DNA of 64,000 bases, taken from Candidatus Nanopelagicales bacterium (GTDB lineage Bacteria; Actinomycetota; Actinomycetes; S36-B12). The notes under the pieces were generated by a model, which saw nothing but the letters and a program-made list of their open reading frames with translations, was not told where the DNA came from and searched no databases. Made by a program: the position numbers and the translations under genes. The DNA lies in the NCBI GenBank assembly GCA_018402235.1, contig JAGYJJ010000004.1, positions 1,199,256 through 1,263,255 of the forward strand, in the 5' to 3' direction. Of the stretch, positions 31,517 through 43,713 are shown in pieces; positions within the stretch are counted from its first letter, which is position 1, and each line of letters opens with the position of its first letter.

Positions 31517-31536
31517 AGAGTGAACGGGTTGGGGTT

Positions 31537-32888
31537 CTAGGCGCCGGTGTAATGGGCGTCGATGATCCCGAAGACCTCGTCGACGATCGCGAGGCCTTCC
31601 TTGGCCTCGGTTTCGGTGACGGTGGCTGGGGGAACGATGTGCATGCGGTTGAAGTTGGTAAACGGCAGCAGGTAACGCTTCTTGCACTCGGCCACGAGCT
31701 CGGCCATCGCCGGTGACGTTCCGCCGTAGGGGGCCAGCGGCTCACGTGTTGCTCGGTCCTTCACCAGGTCCAGCGCCCAGAAGACACCGAGACCGCGAAC
31801 CTCACCGATCACCTTGTGCTTGTCCATGAGGTCGCGCAGGCCGGGACCGAGGACCTTCTCGCCGATTTCGGCGGCGTTCTCGTTGACCTTCTCTTCCTTC
31901 ATCGCATCGATGGACGCAACGATGGAGGCCGCGGCAAGCGGATGGCCGGAGTAGGTAAGGCCGCCGGGGAAGACGCGATCGTCGAACGGTCTTCGCGATG
32001 TCGGCCGAGATGACCACGCCACCGACGGGCACGTAACCGGAGTTCGATCCCTTGGCGAACACGATCAGATCGGGCTGGGCCTGCCCAGTTTTGGAAGGCG
32101 AACCACTTGCCGGTGCGGGCAAAGCCGGACATGGTTTCGTCGGCGATCCACACGATCTCGTACTTATCGGCAAGTGCGCGCACGCCCTCGAGGTAGCCGG
32201 GCGGGGGAACGAGGATGCCGGCGGTGCCGACCACGGATTCCAGGATGATCGCGCCGACGGTGTTCGGGCCTTCGAACTGAATCACCTGCTCGAGGTGCTG
32301 CAGCGCGCGCTCGGTTTCTTGCTCGGGGCTGTCGGACCAGAACGGTGAGCGATAGGGGTAGGGACCGAAGAAGTGGACGTGCTGGCTGGCGTACTCATTC
32401 GGCCAGCGGCGCGGATCACCGGTTGCGGTGATCGCGGCGCCGGTGTTGCCGTGGTAGGAGCGGTAGGTCGAAAGCACCTTGTGCTTGTGCGTGTGAATGC
32501 GCGCCATGCGGATCGCGTTCTCCACTGCGTCGGCGCCGCCGTTGGTGAAGAAGACCTTCGCCATGTTCGGGCCGGCAAGTTCAACGATGCGCTGCGCCGC
32601 TTCACCGCGCTTATCGTTCGCGTGCTGCGGGGCGATGGTGGAGATCTTGGCGGCTTGCTCTTGGATCGCCGCGACGACCTTCGGGTGCTGGTGACCGATG
32701 TTGACGTTCACCAACTGCGAGGAGAAGTCCAGCCACTTGTTGCCGTCGTAGTCCCAAACGTAGGAACCTTCCGTTGCCGCAATGCACATCGGATTGAGGG
32801 CACCTTGCGCGCTCCAGGAGTGGAAGACGTACTCGCGGTCGAGGTCGTAGACGCGCTTGCCTTCGGCCGGATCGGGGGAAAACGACAT
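31537..32888 (-). CDS. class III PLP-dependent aminotransferase, two frameshifts (~32080, ~31990)
   Basis: MSFSPDPAEGKRVYDLDREYVFHSWSAQGALNPMCIAATEGSYVWDYDGNKWLDFSSQLVNVNIGH..., WIADETMSGFARTGKWFAFQ, GGLTYSGHPLAAAS. Confidence 0.9.
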
Positions 32889-32974
32889 GGGAACTCCTCG
32901 TCAAAATCGCTAGCGAATTGGCTAGTGCGTGAAGCGTAGAGCCGGGTGAATGTTCAGGACAATGCGGGAGGGAA

Positions 32975-33411
32975 TCAGGTCTCGTCGAGCGGATTGACCC
33001 ACGTGACTGTCGGGAAATGGGCGAAGTCGGCATCCGCGGAGTAGACGGTTCCGCGGTGCTCCAATGACGCAGCGAGCGAGATGAACATCGCATTATGTGT
33101 TGTCCGGATACACCACGGTCAATCAACAAGCGTTCAAGGATGTGCAAGTGCTCTTCGCGCGGCTCAATCATGCGTAGGCACTCAGCCGATCGCCAATCGC
33201 GGACCACCGCCACAGCCCTGTCGACCGAGACCGGAACACCTGGGTAACGAGAACCCGTGACAATGCGAATGAATCCCAAGACCACCACCCAAGGCAACCC
33301 CACGGGAACAGGTCCCGAAAGGGTTGTCGACCACCATTCGTGAGCCTTCTGGTGTCGGCTTTCCTCCGAGTTGGTCGCATAAAGCAGGAGGTTCAAATCG
33401 GGAATAATCAC
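32975..33411 (-). CDS. PIN-domain toxin (VapC-like), frameshifted at ~33100
   Basis: MIIPDLNLLLYATNSEESRHQKAHEWWSTTLSG...LPWVVVLGFIRIVT; second frame restores FISLAASLEHRGTVYSADADFAHFPTVTWVNPLDET*. Confidence 0.82.
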
Positions 33412-33470
33412 CGATGTCCGCTCAAACTTCCGTCGTCCGAGAACGCCATAGCGAGATCGCAGCGCCTTGG

Positions 33471-33656
33471 TTACGTCACATCCGGAGGACGCCCACGTCG
33501 AGCGTCGGGGCGAACGATCACGCGGCGGGGCGCAGCCTCGGAGAGACCACGGCGCAATGCCTCGTTCACCACTTCCTTGAAGGATCGCCCGGTTGCGCGG
33601 GCGCGTTCATTGAGGGCCATGAACAGATCGTCATCCAGCGTGAGGGTGGTGCGCAT
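33471..33656 (-). CDS. antitoxin (VapB-like)
   Basis: MRTTLTLDDDLFMALNERARATGRSFKEVVNEALRRGLSEAA; directly upstream of the PIN toxin. Confidence 0.82.
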   Translation of the reverse strand: MRTTLTLDDDLFMALNERARATGRSFKEVVNEALRRGLSEAAPRRVIVRPDARRGRPPDVT

Positions 33657-33705
33657 CCCTCCAAGATTAGCCTGTGGACATCAAGGCATCAACTATTCGT
33701 GGACG

Positions 33706-36041
<2,336 letters not shown>

Positions 36042-36044
<3 letters not shown>

Positions 36045-36446
36045 CGCGCGGATAGTCGGATCGCAGTCGTCCAGGAAAGCATCGATGCGCTCGACTTCCT
36101 CGGTTTCACCGATCGCTGCAGCGGATCGTCCGAGCGCGATGAGGCACCGCAGGAATCCGCGATTGCCTTCATGGCTCCACGGCACCGGGCCGTGACCTTT
36201 CCAACCATTGCGGCGCAGCGCGTCCAACCCGCGGTGATAGCCCACGCGCGCAAACGCGTAGGACTCGACAACCCGGTCCTCGGCCCACGCCTGGTCCGCA
36301 AGCACCGCCCACGCAAGTGAACTGCTCGGGTGATCGCGCGCTACCTGGTCCGGGTTAACTCCGCGCTCGAGTTCTCCATCGACTGCAGAGTCCGCCGGCA
36401 ACAGCGTTGGCGGCGGTCCCCCCAGCAGGTTTTCTCCTAATGCCAT
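36042..36446 (-). CDS. DUF3151 family protein
   Basis: ENLLGGPPPTLLPAD...DHPSSSLAWAVLADQAW...SYAFARVGYHRGLDALRRNGWKGHGPVPWSHEGNRGFLRCL. Confidence 0.88.
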
Positions 36447-36452
36447 GGTCGT

Positions 36453-37341
36453 TTAGGTAATCGACGCGGCGTAGATCTCGGCGATCGCAGCATCGAGCGT
36501 GGAGGTGAACTCCGCTTCGCTCATCTGCGCGGTGAGGCCTTCGCTGAGTGCACGCGAGAAACTCGCGATCATGCCGTTGTTCGCGGTGAGGATGTCGCAG
36601 GCTTCATCGCGCGAGTAACCACCGGACAACGCCACCACGCGCATCACCTTCGGGTGATCAATCAGCGGCGCGTAGAAATTGTTGTGGCTCGGAAGTGTGA
36701 GCTTGAACACGACCTGCTGACCCTCGGGCACCCGGTCCAGCCAGGCAGCGAGCTTGTCGCGCAACGGACTCTTCGATCGCTGCCTTGGTGGCGCTGTGGA
36801 TGTCCACCTCGGGTTCGATGATCGGCACCAGGCCGGCGTCGAGAATCTGCAGGCCCACCTCGAACTGCTGATCGACCACCGCGGCGATGCCTGCGTCGTT
36901 GTTGTCCTTGATGACCGAACGCATCTTGGTACCGAACACGCCCTTGTCCCGCGCGCGGGTAAGCAGCGCATCGAGCTCGGGCATCGCCTTCATGACCTGC
37001 GCGCCGTTCTCCTCATCGGCCAGGCCCTTATCGACCTTCACCACGGGAACGATGTTCTTGGTCTTCCACAGGTACTCGGCGGTGCCGACACCTTCGATAT
37101 CGCGATCCATGGTTCCTTCGAACAAGATCGCCGCGAGCACGCGATCGCCGTTGAAGGCCGAGTTGGTGATGATGCGTGAGCGCATCTGGTGCACGAGGTC
37201 GAACATCTGCTCCTCGCCGGAGTACTCGTTCTCCTCGATGCCGTAGAGCTTGAGAGCCTTGGGCGTGCTTCCGCCACTCTGATCGAGTGCAGCGATGAAG
37301 CCTTTGCCCGAGCGGAACTTCTCCGCCATCTCCTGGTTCAT
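36453..37341 (-). CDS. class I fructose-bisphosphate aldolase, frameshifted at ~36765
   Basis: [27 protein letters not shown]...; deleting one C (GAGTC[C]GTTGCG) restores [26 protein letters not shown]. Confidence 0.93.
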
Positions 37342-37422
37342 GGGGGTCCTTCCCGGATTAACTGCCAGTGAGCCTCAACCCTACCGAGACGCGTGCAAGC
37401 GTTTCCAGGGCCGATCGACCGT

Positions 37423-37477
37423 CTTTCCGCCAGCCCCTGGTCAATTGACGGTCATTGCGGCAGACCCTGGCGGAAAG
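37423..37477. repeat. Family B 55-nt palindromic repeat, copy 1
   Basis: CTTTCCGCCAG...CTGGCGGAAAG, exactly 55 nt; central GACGGTC. Confidence 0.8.
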
Positions 37478-37495
37478 TTGGTCAATTCGCCAGGT

Positions 37496-38161
37496 TCAGT
37501 TCTGCTTGGGTAGTTGGCCGAAACGACGACGACGTATCCACGCGTGCATCGCGATCGCAGCCGCCGCACCCACGTTGATCGACCGGGTCGAGCCGTACTG
37601 CGCGATCGACACAACCGCGTCGCAGACATCGATCGCTTCGGGCGCCAGGCCCGTTCCCTCCTGGCCGAAGAACAGCACGCACGCCTCGGGCAGATCGAAC
37701 TGCTCGAGCGGCGTGGACGCGGGCACGTTGTCGATGCCGATGATGGGGATTCCGGCCTCGGTCGCCCAGGCCTTCAGTTCGTTCACCGATTCGTGGTGGC
37801 GAATGTGTTGGTATCGGTCGGTGACCATGGCACCGCGCCGATTCCAGCGCTTGCGACCGACGATGTGGATCTCTTCGGCCAGAAAGGCATTGGCGGTGCG
37901 CACGATCGATCCGATGTTGAAGTCGTGCTCGAGGTTTTCGATTGCAATGTGGAAGGGATTTCGTTTCGTGTCGAGGTCGGCAACGATCGCGTCGAGTTTC
38001 CAGTAGCGGTACTCATCGACCACGTTCCTGTGGTCGCCATCGCGCAGTAACTCCGGATCCAAGCGCGGATCATCGGGAAGCGGGCCCGACCACGGGCCTA
38101 CTCCTGGGCCCGGCGAACCCACGGAGTCAAAATCCGCGGTGGCGTCGTCGTTGTCTTTCAA
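37496..38161 (-). CDS. TrmH/SpoU-family RNA methyltransferase
   Basis: NPFHIAIENLEHDFNIGSIVRTANAFLAEEIHIVG...ACVLFFGQEGTGLAPEAIDVCDAVVSIAQYGSTRSINVGAAAAIAMH. Confidence 0.9.
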   Translation of the reverse strand: MKDNDDATADFDSVGSPGPGVGPWSGPLPDDPRLDPELLRDGDHRNVVDEYRYWKLDAIVADLDTKRNPFHIAIENLEHDFNIGSIVRTANAFLAEEIHIVGRKRWNRRGAMVTDRYQHIRHHESVNELKAWATEAGIPIIGIDNVPASTPLEQFDLPEACVLFFGQEGTGLAPEAIDVCDAVVSIAQYGSTRSINVGAAAAIAMHAWIRRRRFGQLPKQN

Positions 38162-38167
38162 GGCTCG

Positions 38168-38712
38168 CTATTCAAGACCAAGATCGGCGAGCGTGTAGGC
38201 CGCGCGATAAGGCAGACCCCGCTGCTCGATCGCCGGACCAGCGCCACGATCAACGATCACTGCAACGCCAGCGATGCTCGCGCCGGCTTCGATGAGTGCA
38301 TCGACCGCGGTGAGCACCGAACCGCCTGTTGTGGAGGTGTCCTCCACCGCGAGAACACTGCGGCCGGCAACATCCGGTCCTTCGATGCGGCGCTGCAGAC
38401 CATGCGTTTTCTCGGCCTTGCGGACAACGAACGCATCAAGGGTTCGCCCATCGCGCCGCTGCGTGCATCATCGCGGTGGCAACGGGATCCGCGCCGAGAG
38501 TCAGACCCGCCAACGGCCTGGTAATCCCAGTCCGATGTGGTCTCGAGCATCACCTGACCGACGAGCGGCGACGCAACGGCGTCGAGAGTCACGCGGCGAA
38601 GATCGACGTAATAGTCGGCCTCGCGGCCACTGGACAAGATGACCTTGCCGTGAACCACGGCCTTGTCGATGATCTGCTGCTTGAGCTCGTTCCACGCTGG
38701 GCTATGCGACAT
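38168..38712 (-). CDS. pyrE: orotate phosphoribosyltransferase, frameshifted at ~38480-38500
   Basis: LKQQIIDKAVVHGKVILSSGREADYYVDLRRVTLDAVASPLVGQVMLE; downstream frame has VVEDTSTTGGSVLTAV-type PRPP motif on reading across the frameshift. Confidence 0.88.
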
Positions 38713-38742
38713 GACACAACCCTAGAGCCCTAACGTGGGCGC

Positions 38743-39192
38743 GTGCCCGAATCCAATGGCGGACCACCCGCTCGAGTGGTGGTACTGCCCGATCCACTTT
38801 GGACAGATCGCAGTTCGGTTGTCATGTCGGTCGAGAATGCCGGGCTGGGCGTTGTTGATGTGGCTGCGCCCATGGAGGCCAAGGCTGTCTGCGCGGCCTT
38901 AATCGGTGCAGCTGTGGCTCCACCGCTGATAGTGGTGGCCCACGGCGATGCCTGCCAACTCCTTCCAGCAGTTGCGCTGTCGCTGCGGACGCAGCATCGC
39001 GACACAGCTGGTTACGTGCTTGTTGATCCGGATGCACCACCGTCCACGGACACTTGGCCCGAGGCACCGGTCACCGTGGTGAGCACCACGCAAGAGGACG
39101 GCACCTCGTTGCGCGGATGGCAGGTTGTTTCTGCTGAAGGAAACGTCGCGAAAGCTGTCGCGCGGGTAGTGACGCAGATTCTGCTGAGCTAA
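38743..39192 (+). CDS. hypothetical protein (alpha/beta-hydrolase-like fold possible)
   Basis: 149-aa ORF, good start context, convergent with the SDR gene. Confidence 0.5.
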   Translation: MPESNGGPPARVVVLPDPLWTDRSSVVMSVENAGLGVVDVAAPMEAKAVCAALIGAAVAPPLIVVAHGDACQLLPAVALSLRTQHRDTAGYVLVDPDAPPSTDTWPEAPVTVVSTTQEDGTSLRGWQVVSAEGNVAKAVARVVTQILLS

Positions 39193-39965
39193 CGCGACTG
39201 CGGAAACCTCGACGACGCCTGCCGCACTCCCGTTGCTCTGCGCACCAAAGGCCTTGGCAACACCCGAAGCAGCGAAGACAACGTTTTGTACTGGGTACCA
39301 GCAATGCTGATCACCCGTCCGGCCCGCGCATCTCGCAAGGCTTGGCTGACAACGTCGTCGACGTTCAACCACATCCACTCAGATACCGAATCCATCTGCA
39401 TCCCTGCGCGCTGATGGAACTCCGTGCGCGTGAAGCCCGGACATACGGCTATCGGTTGCACGCCTGTTCCCGATAGTTCAACGGCAAGGCTCTCGGTGAA
39501 AACCGTCGCCCAGGCTTTGGCCGCGGAATACGTACCGCCGGTGATCCAACCCGCGACGCTGCTAACCGTGAAGATGTAGCCGCGACCACGCTCGACCATG
39601 CCGGGAACGGCTGCATGCGTCAGTTGCATAACCGCGGTAACGAGCACATCGAGCATCTGCTGTTCCTGCTGGAAACTCGTGTCTAGGAAGCCGCCCTTAA
39701 CGCCGAAGCCGGCGTTGTTCACCAACACATCTATCTCGTCGCTGCGGATAAGACCGGCAATACGTTCGATGTCCGAGCGATCGGTGAGATCGGCAGTGAC
39801 TACGTCGGCGCGCACCGAGAAATCGCGCCGAATCTCCTCGGCAAGAGCATCCAAACGCGCCTGGTCACGACTGACCAGGAGCAGGTCATGGCCTTGGGCG
39901 GCCAGCGCTTGTGCGAATCCTTGACCGATTCCTGACGTGGGACCGGTGATCATTGCCCGGGGCAT
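39189..39965 (-). CDS. short-chain dehydrogenase/reductase
   Basis: MPRAMITGPTSGIGQGFAQALAAQGHDLLLVSRD, NNAGFGVKG, YSAAKAW. Confidence 0.92.
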   Translation of the reverse strand: MPRAMITGPTSGIGQGFAQALAAQGHDLLLVSRDQARLDALAEEIRRDFSVRADVVTADLTDRSDIERIAGLIRSDEIDVLVNNAGFGVKGGFLDTSFQQEQQMLDVLVTAVMQLTHAAVPGMVERGRGYIFTVSSVAGWITGGTYSAAKAWATVFTESLAVELSGTGVQPIAVCPGFTRTEFHQRAGMQMDSVSEWMWLNVDDVVSQALRDARAGRVISIAGTQYKTLSSLLRVLPRPLVRRATGVRQASSRFPQSR

Positions 39966-39974
39966 CTGACCATC

Positions 39975-41198
39975 TTGGTGGATACGACGACGTACCGTGG
40001 AGGCGTGTCCTATCGCGTGATCGGCCTCATCGTTGCCAGCCTGCTGGTGTTGGCCGGTACTGCGGTGCCCGCGATACCCACTGCTGCGGCGAATGAGGTC
40101 GCGACGCAGCCTCGGGTGGTCGGGGGCCAGGAGGCCGATTCCGCGGAATTTGGATTCGTCGCATCGGTGCTGAGTACACCGCGCTACCGACAATCGGGCG
40201 CCTACCAAGCCCAGTACTGCGCTGCCAGTCTCACCTCTCCCACCACTCTTGTGACCGCGGCGCACTGCCTGGTGGATCAGCAAACGGGTGAAAGATTGCG
40301 TCCGAGGGACATCTTGATCGCATTCGGATCGGACCTGCGGTCGCCTGGGCTTCGAGTTATCGGGGTCGAGGACTTCGCTATACATCCGGGCTACCGCGTC
40401 AAGACCGCTGAGAACGACATAGCTGTTCTCTACTTGGCTCAACCTGTCCCAGACTTCCCCACTATTGAGTTGGCTCAAGGGTCCGACGTTGCGACGTACG
40501 ACGCACCTGGGACAGCAGCGCAGGTGGCGGGGTGGGGAAACTCCCGCGCGCGGGGCAACCGATTCTTGCCCGAATTGCAGGTCGGAAACGTGCGTGTGTT
40601 TCCGCGTGCCTCGTGCGGGCGGGGCAAGAAGTACGACATCAACGGTGTTGTCTTCAGAGGATTCAGTAAACGCGAAGCCGATCCGCGAACCATGTTGTGC
40701 GCCGCAGGCGCGAATCCTGCCGGTGCCATCATCGATGCCTGTCAAGGAGATAGCGGCGGTCCGTTGACAGCGGGAGTTGGCGACGCCCGGCGGCTCATCG
40801 GAGTTGTTAGTTGGGGCCAACAATGCGCGTCGCGACTGCCCGGTGTGTACACACGCATTAGCGCTGAAACCAACTTCCTCATCAATGCCGGGGTGCTCGC
40901 TGCGCAGCCACCGATTCTGGCGCCCGACATCGAGGTGCTCACACCCAGCGCTACCAGCGTTCGGGTGCGACTCGTGGCACCTCAGGACGGTACGCGTGTG
41001 GATGCCTTTGCAGTGACGGCCACGGACGAGGCCACCGGCGAGGTCTACACGTGCTCCGCAGCGCCCAGGGCGAATCGTCGCTCGGCAACATGCGACATCG
41101 AAGGACTACCCGTTGGTGGCTCGCTACGCGTTGAAGCAATTTCGGGGAATCAAGCAGGTAGCTCGCCGGTCTCGCGTCCCATCACGGTGGCGCGGTAA
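39975..41198 (+). CDS. secreted trypsin-like S1 serine protease with C-terminal Fn3-like domain
   Basis: Signal peptide; VVGGQEAD, LVTAAHC, NDIAVLYL, GDSGGPL; true start possibly GTG at ~40005. Confidence 0.9.
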   Translation: MVDTTTYRGGVSYRVIGLIVASLLVLAGTAVPAIPTAAANEVATQPRVVGGQEADSAEFGFVASVLSTPRYRQSGAYQAQYCAASLTSPTTLVTAAHCLVDQQTGERLRPRDILIAFGSDLRSPGLRVIGVEDFAIHPGYRVKTAENDIAVLYLAQPVPDFPTIELAQGSDVATYDAPGTAAQVAGWGNSRARGNRFLPELQVGNVRVFPRASCGRGKKYDINGVVFRGFSKREADPRTMLCAAGANPAGAIIDACQGDSGGPLTAGVGDARRLIGVVSWGQQCASRLPGVYTRISAETNFLINAGVLAAQPPILAPDIEVLTPSATSVRVRLVAPQDGTRVDAFAVTATDEATGEVYTCSAAPRANRRSATCDIEGLPVGGSLRVEAISGNQAGSSPVSRPITVAR

Positions 41199-41200
41199 CC

Positions 41201-41252
41201 GCACGGCGCTCGCTAGATGCACGGCGCTCGCTAGATGAGCCGCTCGCTAGAT
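41201..41252. repeat. short tandem repeat at a convergent intergenic junction
   Basis: gcacggcgctcgctagat x2 (41201-41218, 41219-41236) + gagccgctcgctagat (41237-41252). Confidence 0.85.
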
Positions 41253-42338
41253 AAGCAACGCCAGCGACGCTTCGCGGGTGCGAGCGGTTTGCGCCTGCAC
41301 CTGCAAGAACATCGCTTCGCGCACTCGTCGCTCGGCGCTGCATCCGGAATACATAGCAGCGCCCGCCCGCGCTGTCACCACCGCAGTTGCTGCCTCCACT
41401 GTCATCCGTAGCGCCTGAGCGCGCAGGGACACTCGTTCATCAGCAGGACCGCCGGAGTCGATGGCGTCGTAGGAACGTCGTCGTAATTCACGTGCGCGAG
41501 TAGTGAATGACTCCACTAATTCAAACAGTTGCGGATCCTGCCGCTTCGTGGCGATCTCGTTCAACTCCTGCACGGCACCGCGAATGATTCCGAACGAGGC
41601 GGGGTTGACGTCGATGGTTTTTCGAGCATCGGCTTGCTGCCACTCGTCGAAATCAATCCACGCGGCAACGTTGGTATCCGGCACCATCACCGAATCGAAG
41701 GTGATCGGTCTCGTGTGTGTGCCCGACATTGCTAGGAGTTTCAACGGCTCGTGCACGTGCATGCCGGTCAGGTACGCCGGATCTTGGCCGGCTGCCAAAT
41801 AGAAACAGACGATCTTGTCCGCGTAATCACCCGATGCGCGAACCATCACGAGCATCACGTCCGCGATGTCCCAGGACGTAACCCAATCAAGTTTGCCGGT
41901 GATCGACCAACCGCCGTGCACGCGTTCGGCAACGGGATTGGGAGCACCTGGACGACGCAGGTGAGCGAAGGCGACCGCTCCGAGATAGTGGCCCGAGCGC
42001 AAACCTGCAAGCCAGCGCGCTTGGATCTCTTCCACTACCGGGGCGTGGTCACCGGTGTGCGCCGCTTCGAGCGTCTTGAGTGGGGTTTGGTGCTGCGCCC
42101 AGCAAAACCACACCGAGGCATCGGCCATCGCGATGCGTTCAGCAACCTCGCGTTGATGTGCGGCCGGTTCCAGCGCCTCACCCAGGAGACCAACGCCAGC
42201 GAGCGCGTCGATCTGCGATCGGGCGATGCCGTGGGCGTCGGATTCGCCCGCGCGCTCGGCGATATCCGCGAGGACCGCATCCTGGGCCGCGCTCAGGCGC
42301 CAGCTGCCCACCGCCTCGTCCGGCCCGATCACATCCAC
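41247..42338 (-). CDS. acyl-CoA dehydrogenase-like flavoprotein
   Basis: 363 aa; WVTSWDIADVMLVMVRASG...LLAMSGTHTRPITFDSVMVPDTNV, ACAD-like central and C-terminal layout. Confidence 0.75.
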   Translation of the reverse strand: MDVIGPDEAVGSWRLSAAQDAVLADIAERAGESDAHGIARSQIDALAGVGLLGEALEPAAHQREVAERIAMADASVWFCWAQHQTPLKTLEAAHTGDHAPVVEEIQARWLAGLRSGHYLGAVAFAHLRRPGAPNPVAERVHGGWSITGKLDWVTSWDIADVMLVMVRASGDYADKIVCFYLAAGQDPAYLTGMHVHEPLKLLAMSGTHTRPITFDSVMVPDTNVAAWIDFDEWQQADARKTIDVNPASFGIIRGAVQELNEIATKRQDPQLFELVESFTTRARELRRRSYDAIDSGGPADERVSLRAQALRMTVEAATAVVTARAGAAMYSGCSAERRVREAMFLQVQAQTARTREASLALLI

Positions 42339-42365
42339 ACCCCCAAACTACGTCCCAATGACCCA

Positions 42366-42420
42366 CTTTCCGCCAGGGTCTGGCCGAATGACCGTCATTC
42401 GGCCAGAGGCTGGCGGAAAG
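42366..42420. repeat. Family B 55-nt palindromic repeat, copy 2
   Basis: CTTTCCGCCAGGGTCTGGCCGAATGAC-C-GTCATTCGGCCAGAGGCTGGCGGAAAG; arms 25/27 complementary, 1-nt centre. Confidence 0.9.
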
Positions 42421-42461
42421 ACGGTCATTGCACCAGGCCAAGGATCGCTAGCGTGCGCACC

Positions 42462-43629
42462 ATGGAATCGCCGCTGGTCCCACGGATGCGCGAGCACGCC
42501 ACCAGCGTCTTCGCGGAAATGTCCGACCTGGCTCGACGCACCGAGTCCATCAACCTCGGTCAGGGCTTTCCCGATACCGATGGTCCAGCGGAGATCGCCG
42601 ACGTGGCGCGTGCGTGCATCGCCGACGGCCTCGGCAATCAGTACCCGCCAGCCACGGGTGTCCCCGAACTGCGCCTTGCCGTAAGTGCGCACGCTGACCG
42701 GTTCTATGGCCTTCGGGTGGATCCAGACACCGACGTTCTCATCACCACTGGTGCCTCCGAAGCAATTCAGTCGGCGCTCCTGGCTTTGGTTGACCGCGGT
42801 GATGAAGTGGTGATGTTCGAGCCGTGGTTCGACATCTACGCCGCCGGCATCTCACTTGCAGACGGAGTGCGCGTGGGTGTTCCACTCACCGGAGACAACC
42901 TTCGCCCCGACATCGATAGCGCTGCGATCGGCAATCACGCCGCGTACCAAGGTCCTTCTCATTAACAGTCCGCATAACCCCACCGGAATCGTGTTCACGC
43001 GCGCTGAACTCGAGGCGATCGCGCGGATCGCTATCGACCATGACCTGGTGGTCATCAGCGACGAGGCATACGAGCACCTGTGGTTCGACGATCACCACCA
43101 CATTCCCATCGCAACGCTGCCGGGCATGTTCGAACGCACGATCACCGTCGGATCAGGCGGAAAGAGTTTCTCGTTCACCGGATGGAAGGTCGGTTGGGCG
43201 TACGGTCCGCGACACCTGATCCATGCGGTGCGCGTTGTTCGCCAGCACTTGACGTTCGTCAGCGGGGGTCCATTCCAGTACGCGATCGCCCACGGGCTTG
43301 GTATGCCCGATCAGTACTTCACCGAGTTTCGTCACGACTTATCCGCTAAACGTGACCTGTTGGCAGGTGGCTTGTCCGCGACTGGCCTTCGAGTGTTGCC
43401 GTGCGAAGGCACCTACTTCCTGACCACCGACGTGCGCTCACTTGGGTACGACGACGGACTCACCTTCTGTCGCGACATCGCGGAGCGAGCTCGGGTTGTG
43501 GCTATCCCCCACCAGGCACTGTGCGACGACCCCGCGATCGGTGCGCCCTACGTTCGGTGGGCGTTCTGCAAGCAACCGGCCGTCCTCAGCGAAGCGGTGA
43601 CGCGTCTGTCGACAGCACTCAACCCCTAA
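42462..43629 (+). CDS. class I/II PLP-dependent aminotransferase, frameshifted at ~42937
   Basis: MESPLVPRMREHATSVFAEMSDLARRTESINLGQGFPDTDGP... and INSPHNPTG, SDEAYEHLWFD, GSGGKSFSFTGWKVGWAYGP. Confidence 0.92.
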
Positions 43630-43634
43630 CCGCC

Positions 43635-43703
43635 CCCCGATGCGGTGTCAGAGGTCGGGCCAAAATTCGAAGAATTGGCCCGACGATTGACACCGCATCG
43701 GGG
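43635..43703. repeat. Family A palindromic repeat, copy 3
   Basis: CCCCGATGCGGTGTCA-GAG-GTCGGGCCAAAATTCGAAGAATTGGCCCGAC-GAT-TGACACCGCATCGGGG; between convergent gene ends. Confidence 0.9.
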
Positions 43704-43713
43704 AAGGGAGGGG

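Noticed and set aside
40465-40767. Short overlapping ORFs within the S1 protease gene
   Set aside because: Same-region alternative-frame ORFs without support; the S1 protease reading frame carries all catalytic motifs.
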